Positions 17,304-26,371 of a stretch of DNA of 64,000 bases are shown piece by piece. Both the position numbers and the translations under genes were made by a program. The first letter of the stretch is position 1, and the number at the start of each line of letters is the position of its first letter. This DNA comes from Egaibacter danicus (lineage in GTDB: Bacteria; Pseudomonadota; Gammaproteobacteria; Burkholderiales; Burkholderiaceae_C): positions 496,001 through 560,000 of the forward strand of contig JADJII010000001.1 in NCBI GenBank assembly GCA_016707075.1, written 5' to 3'. The notes under the pieces are model-generated. The model ran no database searches, was not told the origin of the DNA, and saw only the letters and a program-made list of their open reading frames with translations.

Positions 17304-18419
17304 TTACCAACCCGAAGGCAACACATCACGCAGGGCGACGACGCTGTGGGTGTCGATACTGCGGTGTGCTGCGATACCGGTGGCTACCGCGCGAAGGCCT
17401 TCTTCGAGCGTGACTTCAGCCGGCAGTCCATTGCGAATGGCATGTGCAAATTTCTGATGTTCCACGTAGGAGGCACCAAAATGATTTCCGGTGTATTTGA
17501 TGCTCGTGTCCCAGATGCGGCGCACCGAGACGCCTTTGCCGCTGCTGGTGGTTTGGCCCCATACCTGGCGTGTTCCCCAGTCTTCCCGGCGCCCGTAGCG
17601 CAGCGTCAAAGAGGGCAGCAAGGATTCGAGTTTTCCTTCGTCTCCAACGATAACGATCTGTTCACTGTCCACCGAATTTTCGGCAAACATGCACAAGTCC
17701 AGCATGGCTCGGGCACCACTTGGATATTCCACAATCACGTAGGCGCTATCCAGAATGTCGGGCGTACGTCCTGCATAACTTTCGTTCAAGTGGTTGACCC
17801 GCTGTGCTCCGGAGGCATACACGGACACAGGCTTCTCCTGCAGTACCAGGTCCATGAGATTGAAGTAGTGGCAACACTTTTCAACCAGAGTCCCGCCGGT
17901 GTTGGCACTGAATCGGTTCCAGTCATCCACTTTGGGATAAAACGGTTCCCGGTGTTCGCGAATGGCCACTTGATGTACCCGGCCGACGGCCCCGGCATGC
18001 GTCATGCGCAGCATCTCCGCAACGGGTGGCATGTAGCGATACTCTTGCGCGACCCACACAATGGCCTGGCGGCCCGCGGCTAAATCCACCAATTCCAGGC
18101 AGTCTTCAACCCGGGTACAAAGTGGTTTTTCAATCAGGATATGCGCTTGTGTCTGGAGTGCTTCTCGCAGTATCTCTATGTGGGTGTAGTTCGGTGTCGA
18201 AATGACCAATGCATCAAACAGATTGCTTGCCAGCAATTCCCGATAATCATCAAAGACCTGCGGCTGCTGGTCAAGCAACGCCAGCGCCAAATCGCGGCTA
18301 TGGGCATGTGGGTCAGCAATGGCGGTGACGATGGTCCCGTCAAGCGCCTTGATGTTTTCGATGTGTTCACGGCCCATGCTGCCGCAGCCGATGATGCCGT
18401 ACCGGATTCTCTTGTTCAT
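17304..18419 (-). CDS. Gfo/Idh/MocA family NAD(P)-dependent oxidoreductase
   Basis: 371 residues from the ATG at 18419. An N-terminal Rossmann fold (RYGIIGCGSMGREH) is followed by the family Lys motif EKPLC (about residue 96) and EKCCHYFNLM with the catalytic-type His. Members oxidise sugars or inositols; some work as NAD-dependent glycosidases (GH109 and related, including a family acting on sulfoquinovosides). In this operon it could oxidise the sugar or open a glycoside such as sulfoquinovosyl glycerol; both are inference. It is 23 bp after the second permease gene. Confidence 0.85.
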   Translation of the reverse strand: MNKRIRYGIIGCGSMGREHIENIKALDGTIVTAIADPHAHSRDLALALLDQQPQVFDDYRELLASNLFDALVISTPNYTHIEILREALQTQAHILIEKPLCTRVEDCLELVDLAAGRQAIVWVAQEYRYMPPVAEMLRMTHAGAVGRVHQVAIREHREPFYPKVDDWNRFSANTGGTLVEKCCHYFNLMDLVLQEKPVSVYASGAQRVNHLNESYAGRTPDILDSAYVIVEYPSGARAMLDLCMFAENSVDSEQIVIVGDEGKLESLLPSLTLRYGRREDWGTRQVWGQTTSSGKGVSVRRIWDTSIKYTGNHFGASYVEHQKFAHAIRNGLPAEVTLEEGLRAVATGIAAHRSIDTHSVVALRDVLPSGW

Positions 18420-18442
18420 TGATTTCAACTTCAAACAGTCTT

Positions 18443-19288
18443 TCAACCCTTTAGACCACCCTGCGTCAGCCCACCGACGACGCGTTCCTGAAAGATGGCG
18501 ATGAGCACAGCAATGGGAACAATTGCGACGATCAAGGCTGCACTGATGATGGGCCATGGGAAAGAGAACTCGCCCTGGTAAAGGGTGATACCAACGGGCA
18601 GCGTGCGCATGGATGCGCTGGAATTGAGCGACAGGGCCAGCAGGAACTCATCCCATGAGTTCACAAAAGCCAGAATGCCTGCCGTAAACACACCAGGCGC
18701 AGCAAGCGGGATGACGACTCGCCACAGTGCCCCGAGGCGGGTACAACCATCGATCATGGCGGCATTTTCCAGGTCTTTTGGAATGCTTTGAAAGAAGCTC
18801 ACCAACACCAGCGTACACACTGGCAGATTCAGGACGATATAAGGCAAAACCAGCGCTGTGTAGGTGTTCAGCAGATTCAATGCCCGCATGGTCTCAAAGA
18901 TGGGAACCAGCAGAGTCACCAGTGGAAACATGCTTGACGCGACTATCGCCGTCAGGATCAGTTGCCGATGCTTGAGGTTTAGCCGCGCAATGGCGTAGCC
19001 AGCCAGTGCCGACACAAACAGCGACGCGGCTGTGGCAATGAGCGCAACAGCCAGGCTGTTGCCAAGGTATTTCAGGAGCGGCTGATCGGTGAATGCCTGC
19101 ACATAATTTTGCAGTGTGGGGTTGTGGGGCCAATAGGTGATGGGCTTTTGCACCAATTCGATTTCGGTCTTGAGCGAGGTTAGCAATATCCAGACCGCGG
19201 GAAAGAAGCCATTGACAACTACCATGGCTGCCGCAACGAACCTTAGACGGGGCGATGACCACCAGCCTTGATCCATGCCGGCGCTCAT
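18443..19288 (-). CDS. sugar ABC transporter permease, MalG type
   Basis: 281 residues from the ATG at 19288, which overlaps the preceding permease stop by 4 bp (ATGA), so translation is probably coupled. There are six hydrophobic segments and the EAA-loop permease motif ENAAMIDGCTRLGALWRVVI then PLAAPGV, typical of the MalG partner of CUT1 transporters. With the MalF-type permease it forms the membrane channel. Confidence 0.92.
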   Translation of the reverse strand: MSAGMDQGWWSSPRLRFVAAAMVVVNGFFPAVWILLTSLKTEIELVQKPITYWPHNPTLQNYVQAFTDQPLLKYLGNSLAVALIATAASLFVSALAGYAIARLNLKHRQLILTAIVASSMFPLVTLLVPIFETMRALNLLNTYTALVLPYIVLNLPVCTLVLVSFFQSIPKDLENAAMIDGCTRLGALWRVVIPLAAPGVFTAGILAFVNSWDEFLLALSLNSSASMRTLPVGITLYQGEFSFPWPIISAALIVAIVPIAVLIAIFQERVVGGLTQGGLKG

Positions 19289-20178
19289 GCTGTACGTCCG
19301 ATCCGGCGCAGATAGAAAGAGGTTACAACCATGGACAGCAAAAACATGCAAACGGCGAGCGTTGATCCGTAGCCCATGTCGAGGTACTCAATGGTGGTTT
19401 TGTGAATCAGCATGGCCAGCGTTTCCGTGGCATTGCCGGGGCCACCTTTGGTCATGGTGTAGGGGATATCAAACGTCTGCAATGCTGTGATGGTGCGGAA
19501 GATCAGGGCCACGACGATGCTGGGCATCAGCATGGGGATGGTGATCTGCCAGAACTGCTGCCATTTGCTGGCGCCGTCTACCTCTGCAGCCTCATACAAC
19601 GACTTAGGGATCATCTGCAACCCGGCCAGCAGGATCAAAGCCATGAAGGAAGAGGTTTTCCAGATGATCGTGGCGCAGATGGCCGTGAATGCCCAATTTG
19701 GTCGCAGCAACCACATCGTAGGTTCGCTTTGGAGCGATAGCCGACGCATGACATCGTTGACAAAACCGTACTCGGTATGAAAGAACCACGCGAAGATGAG
19801 GCCTGCAAAACTCAGTGGCAGTGCCCACGGCAACAGCAGTGCCAGACGAACCGGCCATTTGTGCTTGAAGGGGAGATTGGCCAGCATGGCGAGGCCCAAG
19901 CCCACGACGAGGGCCCCTGGAACGGTAATCAATGTGATCAGAATCGTGTTGCTTGCTGCATTCCAGAAATCCCTATCTACCCATGCGTCTTTGTAGTTTT
20001 GCAAACCCACGAAGGCGAATGCCCCCGAACCACCTGATAAACGCAGGTCAAAGAAGCTGTTGTAGATCAACTTTCCAATCGGGTAGACCACAATCAATGC
20101 GATCAACAGGAAGGCAGGTGCCAGTAGTAAAACCGCCAACGTCTTTTCAGACGGATCCCGGATTTTTTCGAAAGCCAC
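19285..20178 (-). CDS. sugar ABC transporter permease, MalF type
   Basis: 297 residues with six transmembrane segments and the EAA motif YEAAEVDGASKWQQFWQITI then PMLMPSI. This is the MalF/UgpA partner in a CUT1-family importer. It lies 73 bp after the binding-protein gene, and that gap contains a stem-loop, which fits the common pattern of lower permease than binding-protein expression. Confidence 0.92.
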   Translation of the reverse strand: MAFEKIRDPSEKTLAVLLLAPAFLLIALIVVYPIGKLIYNSFFDLRLSGGSGAFAFVGLQNYKDAWVDRDFWNAASNTILITLITVPGALVVGLGLAMLANLPFKHKWPVRLALLLPWALPLSFAGLIFAWFFHTEYGFVNDVMRRLSLQSEPTMWLLRPNWAFTAICATIIWKTSSFMALILLAGLQMIPKSLYEAAEVDGASKWQQFWQITIPMLMPSIVVALIFRTITALQTFDIPYTMTKGGPGNATETLAMLIHKTTIEYLDMGYGSTLAVCMFLLSMVVTSFYLRRIGRTA

Positions 20179-20203
20179 AATAAATGGTTGTGATTGGCGT
20201 GGA

Positions 20204-20239
20204 CCCTTGCCGATGCAGAGAGATCGGCAGCGGCAAGGG
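20204..20239 (-). terminator. intra-operon stem-loop between binding-protein and permease genes
   Basis: Perfect 9-bp arms CCCTTGCCG and CGGCAAGGG enclose a short loop, with an inner GCCGAT/ATCGGC pairing alternative. It lies 12 bp past the binding-protein stop and has no T-run. It is more likely an mRNA-stabilising or attenuating hairpin, as between malE and malF, than a full terminator. Confidence 0.55.
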
Positions 20240-20251
20240 CGGTGTGCCGGA

Positions 20252-21514
20252 TTATCGCATCACGCGAGATAGTTTGCTGTCAATTTCTGCCACACCTTCT
20301 GCTGGTGTTTTGGTGCGGGCAAGGATGGCGCTGGCCGTCGTGCGGATAGCGTCGCTGACTTCGCCATAGCGTGCGCTGATCGGACGGGCCTGGCCAGCAA
20401 TGACGACATTGGCAGCATCTTTGAACCAGGGTACCGCTTTGGTCACGTCGGCATCCGTGTAGACGCTCTGAATCGTTGGCAGCAACGAACCTTCCACAGC
20501 GAGGAACTTCGAAGACGAAGGAGAGGCCATGTACTGAACCAGTTTGGCTGCCTCCGGTTTACTCTTGCTGAAGGCGCTCACAGCCCACTGCCAGCCTCCC
20601 ACGCAGGTTGCACTCTTGCCGCCAGCCACGGCGGGTAGTGGCATCACGCCAACTTTTCCCTTGACCTGGCTGTCAGCATCGTCTTTAAAACGATCCCAGG
20701 CAAACCCCCAATTGATGGCAAATGCCACTTGGCCAGCCTTGAACTCATTGACCGTGGCCGGCGTTGTCACCTCAGCTACATTCTTCTTGATCACGCCCTG
20801 ATCGACCATCTTTAGCCATATATCCATGCCTTTGGCCGCGGCATCCTTGTCGAGCGTCATCTTTCCAGCGCCATCGTTGAATGCCTTACCCATACTCCAG
20901 TAGGGCAGAAGGAATGTGCAAACTGCGCCTTCAATTGGAGCACCCTGGATGCTGAGGCCCTGCAAATTGGGATTTTTCTCTCCGTCTTGAATCTTTTTGG
21001 ATGCTGCGGCCAATTCGTCCCAGGTTTTAGGTTCCTTGATGCCGTACTTTTCAAGCAGGTCCTTGCGGTAGTACATGAACATGGCATCTGCAAATGCTGG
21101 CATAGCCGCCACTTTGCCGTTGACCACGTTCGCCTGGGCGTAAACCGGCAAGTAAGGTTTCATGGCATTGGGTCCACCAACGTAAGCGTCCAGTGGCTCA
21201 AGCCAACCCGCACCCAGGTATTGGGCAGGGTTGACGATGTCGATCAGGTAAATATCGATCGCGGAGTCTTTCGCGTTCAGCACCGTGCTCAGGTACTGGC
21301 GCTGCAACTCCGAAGTTGCACCACCGGTTTCGATGTCAATCTTGACATTGGGATTGGCTTTTTGATACTCGTCAAAGAGCTTGCGCATGAGGTCAGGGCG
21401 CTGGTTTTGCCCTCCCGAAAAAACACGCAGCGTGGTCTGCTGGGCGAACGTATTGCCCACCATAGAGGCGCTCAAGGCCACTGTGGCCAGGGTAGTCAAG
21501 CTAAGGCGTTTCAT
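20252..21514 (-). CDS. ABC transporter sugar-binding protein (CUT1, family 1)
   Basis: 420 residues with a Sec signal peptide (residues 1-24, NTFAQ) and a type I sugar-binding fold (TLRVFSGGQNQRPDLMRKLF, GKVAAMPAFADAMFMYYRKD, GVMPLPAVAGGKSATCVGGW). This is the periplasmic receptor of the importer encoded around it. The ligand is not readable from sequence. The operon's sugar-acid dehydratase, aldolase and nearby sulfolactate genes make a sulfosugar such as sulfoquinovose or its glyceryl glycoside a good candidate. Confidence 0.9.
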   Translation of the reverse strand: MKRLSLTTLATVALSASMVGNTFAQQTTLRVFSGGQNQRPDLMRKLFDEYQKANPNVKIDIETGGATSELQRQYLSTVLNAKDSAIDIYLIDIVNPAQYLGAGWLEPLDAYVGGPNAMKPYLPVYAQANVVNGKVAAMPAFADAMFMYYRKDLLEKYGIKEPKTWDELAAASKKIQDGEKNPNLQGLSIQGAPIEGAVCTFLLPYWSMGKAFNDGAGKMTLDKDAAAKGMDIWLKMVDQGVIKKNVAEVTTPATVNEFKAGQVAFAINWGFAWDRFKDDADSQVKGKVGVMPLPAVAGGKSATCVGGWQWAVSAFSKSKPEAAKLVQYMASPSSSKFLAVEGSLLPTIQSVYTDADVTKAVPWFKDAANVVIAGQARPISARYGEVSDAIRTTASAILARTKTPAEGVAEIDSKLSRVMR

Positions 21515-21585
21515 GTCAGTCTCCTAAAAATAATAGATTTCAAATCACTCAAACAAACGGGAAAGGAAAATTTGATCTGGCGGGC

Positions 21586-22659
21586 CTATCGGCATGCAAC
21601 CCCGCTTTCTGCATCAAACAGATGCATGTGGGGTTGGCTCATATATACCGGCATGGTTGTGCCGGGCGTAGTGTTGAAACTTGCTGCACAACGGGCCACC
21701 AGTTCATTTCCTCCCACGTTGAAGGTGACCAGTGTTTCCGCGCCCAGCGGCTCGGTGAGAACGACATTGGCATTGACCGGGACGGACCCGTCCACAGGCG
21801 CCAGTCCAATGTTTTCAGGCCGGATTCCGAAGCTCACGCGCTTTACGCCAAGCGCCTTGCCGGCCAGACCCGATGGAAGGTTGAACGTGCTCGTTCCCAG
21901 ACTGACCCGGTCCCCTGAGACCTGGCAGGGCACGAGGTTCATGGGTGGCGAACCTGTGAAGCCCGCAACGAACGTGGCCGCAGGTGTGTTGTAGATATTG
22001 CTGGGGCTGGCATACTGCATCGTCCTGCCCGCGCTCAAGACAGCAATACGGTCAGCGAGGGTCATCGCCTCAACCTGGTCGTGTGTTACATAGATGATGG
22101 TGGCGCCCAGACGTTGATGCAACTTCTTGATCTCGGTGCGCATCTCTCCCCGCAGTTGCGCATCAAGGTTGCTTAACGGTTCATCAAAGAGAAACACTTT
22201 GGGCTGGCGCACGATGGCACGTCCGATTGCGACACGCTGTCGTTGTCCCCCGGACAGGGCGGCAGGTTTGCGATCCAGCATGTGCTCGATTTTCAGCAGC
22301 CGGGCAGCGTCCATGACTCTTCTGTTGATCTCCTCTTCAGACGTCTTGCGCAAACGCAGGCCAAAGGCCATGTTGTCATACAGGCTTTTGTGCGGATACA
22401 GCGCATAGTCCTGGAACACCATTGCGATGTCCCGATTGCGGGGTGGTTCGTCATTGACGCGTCTGCCGTCGATCACCACGTCACCGCCGGTGATGGATTC
22501 CAGTCCTGCGATCATGCGAAGCAGGGTGGACTTGCCGCAGCCACTGGGGCCGACAAACACTACAAATTCACCATGGCGTATTTCAAGGTCAATCCCGTGA
22601 ATGACGTTGTTTTTGCCGTCATACGACTTGACGACCTGTTTGAGTTCGACGCTGGCCAT
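21586..22659 (-). CDS. sugar ABC transporter ATP-binding protein (UgpC/MalK type)
   Basis: 357 residues. Walker A GPSGCGKST (about residue 37), Q-loop FQDYALYP, signature LSGGQRQRVAIGRA, Walker B VFLFDEPLSNLD, switch His in THDQVEAMTLADR, then the C-terminal OB-type regulatory domain of MalK/UgpC proteins (FGIRPENIGL). It energises the importer of this operon. It starts 1 bp after the aldolase stop. Confidence 0.94.
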   Translation of the reverse strand: MASVELKQVVKSYDGKNNVIHGIDLEIRHGEFVVFVGPSGCGKSTLLRMIAGLESITGGDVVIDGRRVNDEPPRNRDIAMVFQDYALYPHKSLYDNMAFGLRLRKTSEEEINRRVMDAARLLKIEHMLDRKPAALSGGQRQRVAIGRAIVRQPKVFLFDEPLSNLDAQLRGEMRTEIKKLHQRLGATIIYVTHDQVEAMTLADRIAVLSAGRTMQYASPSNIYNTPAATFVAGFTGSPPMNLVPCQVSGDRVSLGTSTFNLPSGLAGKALGVKRVSFGIRPENIGLAPVDGSVPVNANVVLTEPLGAETLVTFNVGGNELVARCAASFNTTPGTTMPVYMSQPHMHLFDAESGVACR

Positions 22660-22660
22660 G

Positions 22661-23458
22661 TCAATAACCCTGGGACTGAACCACGATGTTCTGGGACCGG
22701 ATGGTGGACAGAACTGCCGCGCAGTTACGCATCATCAGGCCCAGATCAGAGGCGCAGCCAATGTAGTCAAAGCCCGAGGTTCTGTAAATGGCTACGGCTT
22801 CGGGCGTGCCGCCAACTGTACCCACCGATTTGCCCACGGCATGGCAACGCTTGACGCCGTCAGCCATGAGTTTGACAACATCTTCATGCATCAGGTTGCC
22901 CGTGTGACCCATGGCTCCACTGAGATCGCCAGGACCGAAGAAGAGTGAATCAACGCCTGGCACAGACGCGATTTCCTCAATGTTGGCCATTGCTTCGGGT
23001 GTTTCAATCTGGAGGAGGACGCTGACCGCATCGTTTGCTACCTTGAAATAGTCTTTCACGGTACCAAAACGTGAGCCTCGGCTCATGCCCGCCATGCCCC
23101 GCACACCTTGAGGGGCGTATTTGGTTGCTGCGACGGCACGGCGTGCCTCTTCGGCAGACTGTATGTAGGGGAACATGAGGGTTTGAGCGCCTGCATCCAG
23201 CACCCGCTTAACCATAACCGCGTCATTCCAGGGCACACGTGTGATTGGCAGCATGGACGTACCAGCAATAGCCTGCAACATGTGGATCAAATCCATTTGA
23301 TCCAGGGGCGTGTGCTCCATGTCTACCACGCCCCAGTCGAAACCTGCACAACCCATGGCTTCGGCGACGACCGGGCTGGCAGACATGATCCATGAACCAA
23401 CGGCGTAACCACCGGGAAAGTCTTTTCGTGCAAGCAGGGCTTTGAAAGGGTTTTGCAT
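22661..23458 (-). CDS. HpcH/HpaI family (class II, metal-dependent) aldolase
   Basis: A 265-residue TIM-barrel enzyme with family motifs GFDWGVVDMEHTPLD, RVPWNDAVMVKRVLDAGAQT, QIETPEAMANIEEIASVPGV and FFGPGDLSGAMG; the metal would be held by Glu in QIETPE and Asp in GPGDLS. These enzymes cleave 2-keto-3-deoxy acids to pyruvate plus an aldehyde. Sitting next to an IlvD/Edd sugar-acid dehydratase, it should cut that enzyme's 2-keto-3-deoxy product. In the sulfo-Entner-Doudoroff route the KDSG aldolase is of this family. Confidence 0.9.
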   Translation of the reverse strand: MQNPFKALLARKDFPGGYAVGSWIMSASPVVAEAMGCAGFDWGVVDMEHTPLDQMDLIHMLQAIAGTSMLPITRVPWNDAVMVKRVLDAGAQTLMFPYIQSAEEARRAVAATKYAPQGVRGMAGMSRGSRFGTVKDYFKVANDAVSVLLQIETPEAMANIEEIASVPGVDSLFFGPGDLSGAMGHTGNLMHEDVVKLMADGVKRCHAVGKSVGTVGGTPEAVAIYRTSGFDYIGCASDLGLMMRNCAAVLSTIRSQNIVVQSQGY

Positions 23459-23467
23459 GGTGTGGTT

Positions 23468-25210
23468 TCAAAAAATAACGGGCTCAGGAGTAGGTGCAGT
23501 CCCCTGAAGGAAGTCAAAATCGCAGCCTTCGTGCGCCTGGGTCACGTGGCGCTGGTAGAGCTGGGCGTAGCCGCGTTGATGGGTTTGCACCGGCGCTTTC
23601 CATTCCAACCGACGCTGTGCCAGGACATCCTCGCTCACATTCAGGTGCAGCCTGCGTTGAGCAACATCCAGTTCAATGGTGTCGCCGGTCTGGACAAGGG
23701 CCAGTGGTCCGCCGACAGCGCTTTCGGGAGAAATGTGCAGCACGCAGGTTCCGTAGTGGGTGCCACTCATGCGTGCGTCGGACAAACGCAGCATGTCTCG
23801 TACACCAGTTTTCAGGAGTTTCTTGGGAATGGGCAGGTTGCCCCATTCGGGCATGCCAGGTGCTCCGACGGGTCCAGCATTGCGCAGCACCAGCACGGTG
23901 TTTTCATCACAATCCAGCGACTCGTCGGCCATTGCTCTGAGCATGTCAGGCTGGTTGTCAAAAACGAGCGCCCTGCCTGAGTGCTTAAGAAGTGTTTCAC
24001 TGGCGGCGCTGGGCTTGATCACGGCGCCATGTGGCGCCAGATTGCCATGCAGCACCGCCAGTGCGCCAGCAGGGCTAACCGGATTACTGAGTGGCCGGAT
24101 CACGGTTTCATCCTGGACTTTTGCCGTTGCGATGTTGGCCATCATGGTTTGACCGGTGACTGTCAACGCATTTGCGCAAAGTTCGGATTCGATGGTTTTC
24201 ATCAAGGCCGGCAAACCGCCAGCATAGTAAAAATCTTCCATTAACCGGTCACCACTTGGGAACAGATTGGCCAGAACCGGCACGCGTCGCCCCATCACAT
24301 CAAGGTCAGCCAGCGTCAGCGCAATGCCGGCACGTCGGGCCATCGCAATGATGTGGACTGCCGCGTTGGTTGAGCCGCCCAACGCCATTTGCACTGCCAT
24401 TGCATTTTGAAAAGATCCACGGGTGAGCAATCGGGATGGCTTGAGGTCTTCCCACACCATGCCAACGATGCGTTCGCCGCAATCGGTTGCCATGCGGATA
24501 TGGGCTGAATCCATGGCTGGAATACTGGTGGAGCCTGGTAATGCCAGGCCCATTGCTTCAACCAATGCTGTCATGGTTGAAGCTGTCCCCATGGTGTTGC
24601 AGGTGCCGGGGGCCCTGGTCATTCTTGCTTCAAGCGCGACCAGTTCTGCAGCATCCAGCTTGCCCGCCTGATAGTCATCCCAGAACATGCGGGTATGGGT
24701 GCCGGCTCCAATAGTGCGGCTGACGCCGTTCTGAACATGGCGGTCATTGAGCATGGGCCCCGCGGGACAGAAAATGGTGGGGATGTCCATGCTGATGGCG
24801 CCCATCACCGTGCCCGGCGTGGTTTTGTCGCAGCCAGCCAGCAACACCGCACCGTCACAAGGCAGGCTTCGTAGCAGTTCTTCCACCTCCATGGCCAGAA
24901 AGTTACGGTACAGCATCGTGGTTGGTTTCACCATGACCTCGCCCAGGCTCATGGCGGGGAGCTCAACCGGGTAGCCGCCCGCCATCAGGATGCCCTTTTT
25001 GACACTTTCTGCACGCTCGCGCAGGTGGGCGTGACACGGCGAAAGATCGCTCCAAGTGTTGATGATGGCGACGATGGGCCGCTCCATCACGTCCTCGCGA
25101 CGTACACCTTGCTGTTGCATGCGTTGACGATGCGCAAAGCCACGCATGCCATTGTCGGCAAACCAGCGACGGGAGCGAAGGTCGGCAAGTGACTTGATGG
25201 GTGTTTTCAC
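23468..25210 (-). CDS. IlvD/Edd family sugar-acid dehydratase
   Basis: A 580-residue Fe-S dehydratase. Cluster cysteines appear in LAGCDKTTPG (about residue 127), RAPGTCNTMGTASTM and further in; the family motif GGSTNAAVHIIAMARRAGI is present, with the C-terminal DARMSGTHYGTCVLHISPES. Length and the KTTPG/TCNTMGTA variants fit the aldonate branch (arabinonate, xylonate, gluconate types) rather than the valine-pathway IlvD. It is first in an eight-gene operon controlled from the LacI-type operator 17 bp upstream. Possible substrate: a sulfogluconate-like acid (inference). Confidence 0.88.
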   Translation of the reverse strand: MKTPIKSLADLRSRRWFADNGMRGFAHRQRMQQQGVRREDVMERPIVAIINTWSDLSPCHAHLRERAESVKKGILMAGGYPVELPAMSLGEVMVKPTTMLYRNFLAMEVEELLRSLPCDGAVLLAGCDKTTPGTVMGAISMDIPTIFCPAGPMLNDRHVQNGVSRTIGAGTHTRMFWDDYQAGKLDAAELVALEARMTRAPGTCNTMGTASTMTALVEAMGLALPGSTSIPAMDSAHIRMATDCGERIVGMVWEDLKPSRLLTRGSFQNAMAVQMALGGSTNAAVHIIAMARRAGIALTLADLDVMGRRVPVLANLFPSGDRLMEDFYYAGGLPALMKTIESELCANALTVTGQTMMANIATAKVQDETVIRPLSNPVSPAGALAVLHGNLAPHGAVIKPSAASETLLKHSGRALVFDNQPDMLRAMADESLDCDENTVLVLRNAGPVGAPGMPEWGNLPIPKKLLKTGVRDMLRLSDARMSGTHYGTCVLHISPESAVGGPLALVQTGDTIELDVAQRRLHLNVSEDVLAQRRLEWKAPVQTHQRGYAQLYQRHVTQAHEGCDFDFLQGTAPTPEPVIF

Positions 25211-25226
25211 TAATTGGCTAAATTTG

Positions 25227-25240
25227 TGTTAGCGCTAACA
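25227..25240. promoter_or_regulatory. LacI-type operator palindrome
   Basis: A perfect 14-bp palindrome, TGTTAGCGCTAACA, with the central CG typical of LacI/GalR operators. It sits 16 bp upstream of the dehydratase start and 27 bp upstream of the LacI gene start, so one site could control both directions. Confidence 0.85.
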
Positions 25241-25267
25241 TTAACAATGCTTGTCTAATTTGTCATC

Positions 25268-26362
25268 GTGATAAACCCTAAAAATTCATCTATATCACTT
25301 GAAGTTGACCCGGAATTGCCAAGTCGAAACCGCACCGGGCGCGGCCACGGGCGCGCGACGCAGGCTACCGTAGCCAAGCGTGCCGGTGTGACGACCATGA
25401 CTGTCTCACGCTTCATGAGGTCGCCACAACTGGTTGCGCCGGAGACGGCGTGCAGGATTAGCGCTGCCCTCGCCGAGACGGGCTATACACCCAATAAACA
25501 GGCCGGCATGCTGGCCACCGGGCAGTCCAGCATGGTGGCGGCCATTATTCCGAGTATTGCCAGTTCCATTTTTGCCGAGTCGGTTCAAGGGTTGAGTGAT
25601 ACGTTGCAGGCACACGGTCTGGAGCTTTTGCTGGCTTCGACCAACTACTCACTTGAGCGTGAGGAGGAGCAGATTCGCGCAGTCCTGGGTTGGTCGCCGT
25701 CTGGCCTGGTGGTCACAGGACGGCGCCACAGTCCCGGTGCGTTGTCGCTGATGCGTCAGGCTCAGCGCAATGGGATGCCTGTGCTGGAAATATGGGACCA
25801 CGATCCGACCGACAAAGCGTTTGCGCAGATTGGATTCAGCCACCGGGCGGTCGGTGCGCTGATGGCCACTTATTTGGTAGAGCGTGGTTATCGTGATGTG
25901 GTGTACGTGGACAGTGGCGTGCGCGAGGACTTCCGCGCCCATGAGCGCGGGCAGTCTTTTGCAGCAACTGCGCATGCAGCGGGAATCAGCGTGGCTGTTT
26001 ATCAGGCCACCTCGCTGGAGCCGATGCAGGCCGGCCGGCTGGCGCTGCAAGCCCTGCAAAAAACCGGCTTGCCCCGCGCCATGGCCTTTGCCAATGACCA
26101 TCTTGCTGCTGGTGCATTCATGCAGGCGTTTGATCAGGGAATTGACATACCGGGCAAAGTCGCGATGCTGGGCTTTGGCGATTTCCCCATCTCGAGCCAG
26201 TTGGGCGCAGGATTGAGCACAGTGAGTGTCAAACGCTATGACATCGGTCGCAAATGTGCCGAACTGCTGCTGGCCATGCAACAGGCGCTGAAGGCTGGGC
26301 GGATGATACTTCCGCAACATGAGGTGCTGCAACCTGAACTGGTTTGCCGCAGCTCCACCTAG
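25268..26362 (+). CDS. LacI-family transcriptional regulator
   Basis: 364 residues. The helix-turn-helix is at about residues 35-80 (ATVAKRAGVTTMTVSRFMRS with the hinge-helix region after), preceded by an unusual basic 30-residue leader rich in Arg; then a periplasmic-binding-protein-like effector domain (SSMVAAIIPSIASSIFAESV, AFANDHLAAGAFMQAFDQG). It resembles gluconate-type GntR repressors of the LacI family. The start codon is GTG. It is divergent from the dehydratase-aldolase-transporter operon and very likely its repressor, acting at the palindrome between them. Confidence 0.9.
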   Translation: MINPKNSSISLEVDPELPSRNRTGRGHGRATQATVAKRAGVTTMTVSRFMRSPQLVAPETACRISAALAETGYTPNKQAGMLATGQSSMVAAIIPSIASSIFAESVQGLSDTLQAHGLELLLASTNYSLEREEEQIRAVLGWSPSGLVVTGRRHSPGALSLMRQAQRNGMPVLEIWDHDPTDKAFAQIGFSHRAVGALMATYLVERGYRDVVYVDSGVREDFRAHERGQSFAATAHAAGISVAVYQATSLEPMQAGRLALQALQKTGLPRAMAFANDHLAAGAFMQAFDQGIDIPGKVAMLGFGDFPISSQLGAGLSTVSVKRYDIGRKCAELLLAMQQALKAGRMILPQHEVLQPELVCRSST

Positions 26363-26371
26363 CTGAGCGAC

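Noticed and set aside
18121..18160. A CGCATAT match inside the Gfo/Idh gene
   Set aside because: The core heptamer alone; no hairpin and no GGGCT tail, and the peptide LIEKPLC is the native family motif.
23468..25210. Calling the dehydratase biosynthetic IlvD (branched-chain amino acids)
   Set aside because: The operon context is sugar transport and aldol cleavage, and the cluster-motif variants fit the aldonate branch.
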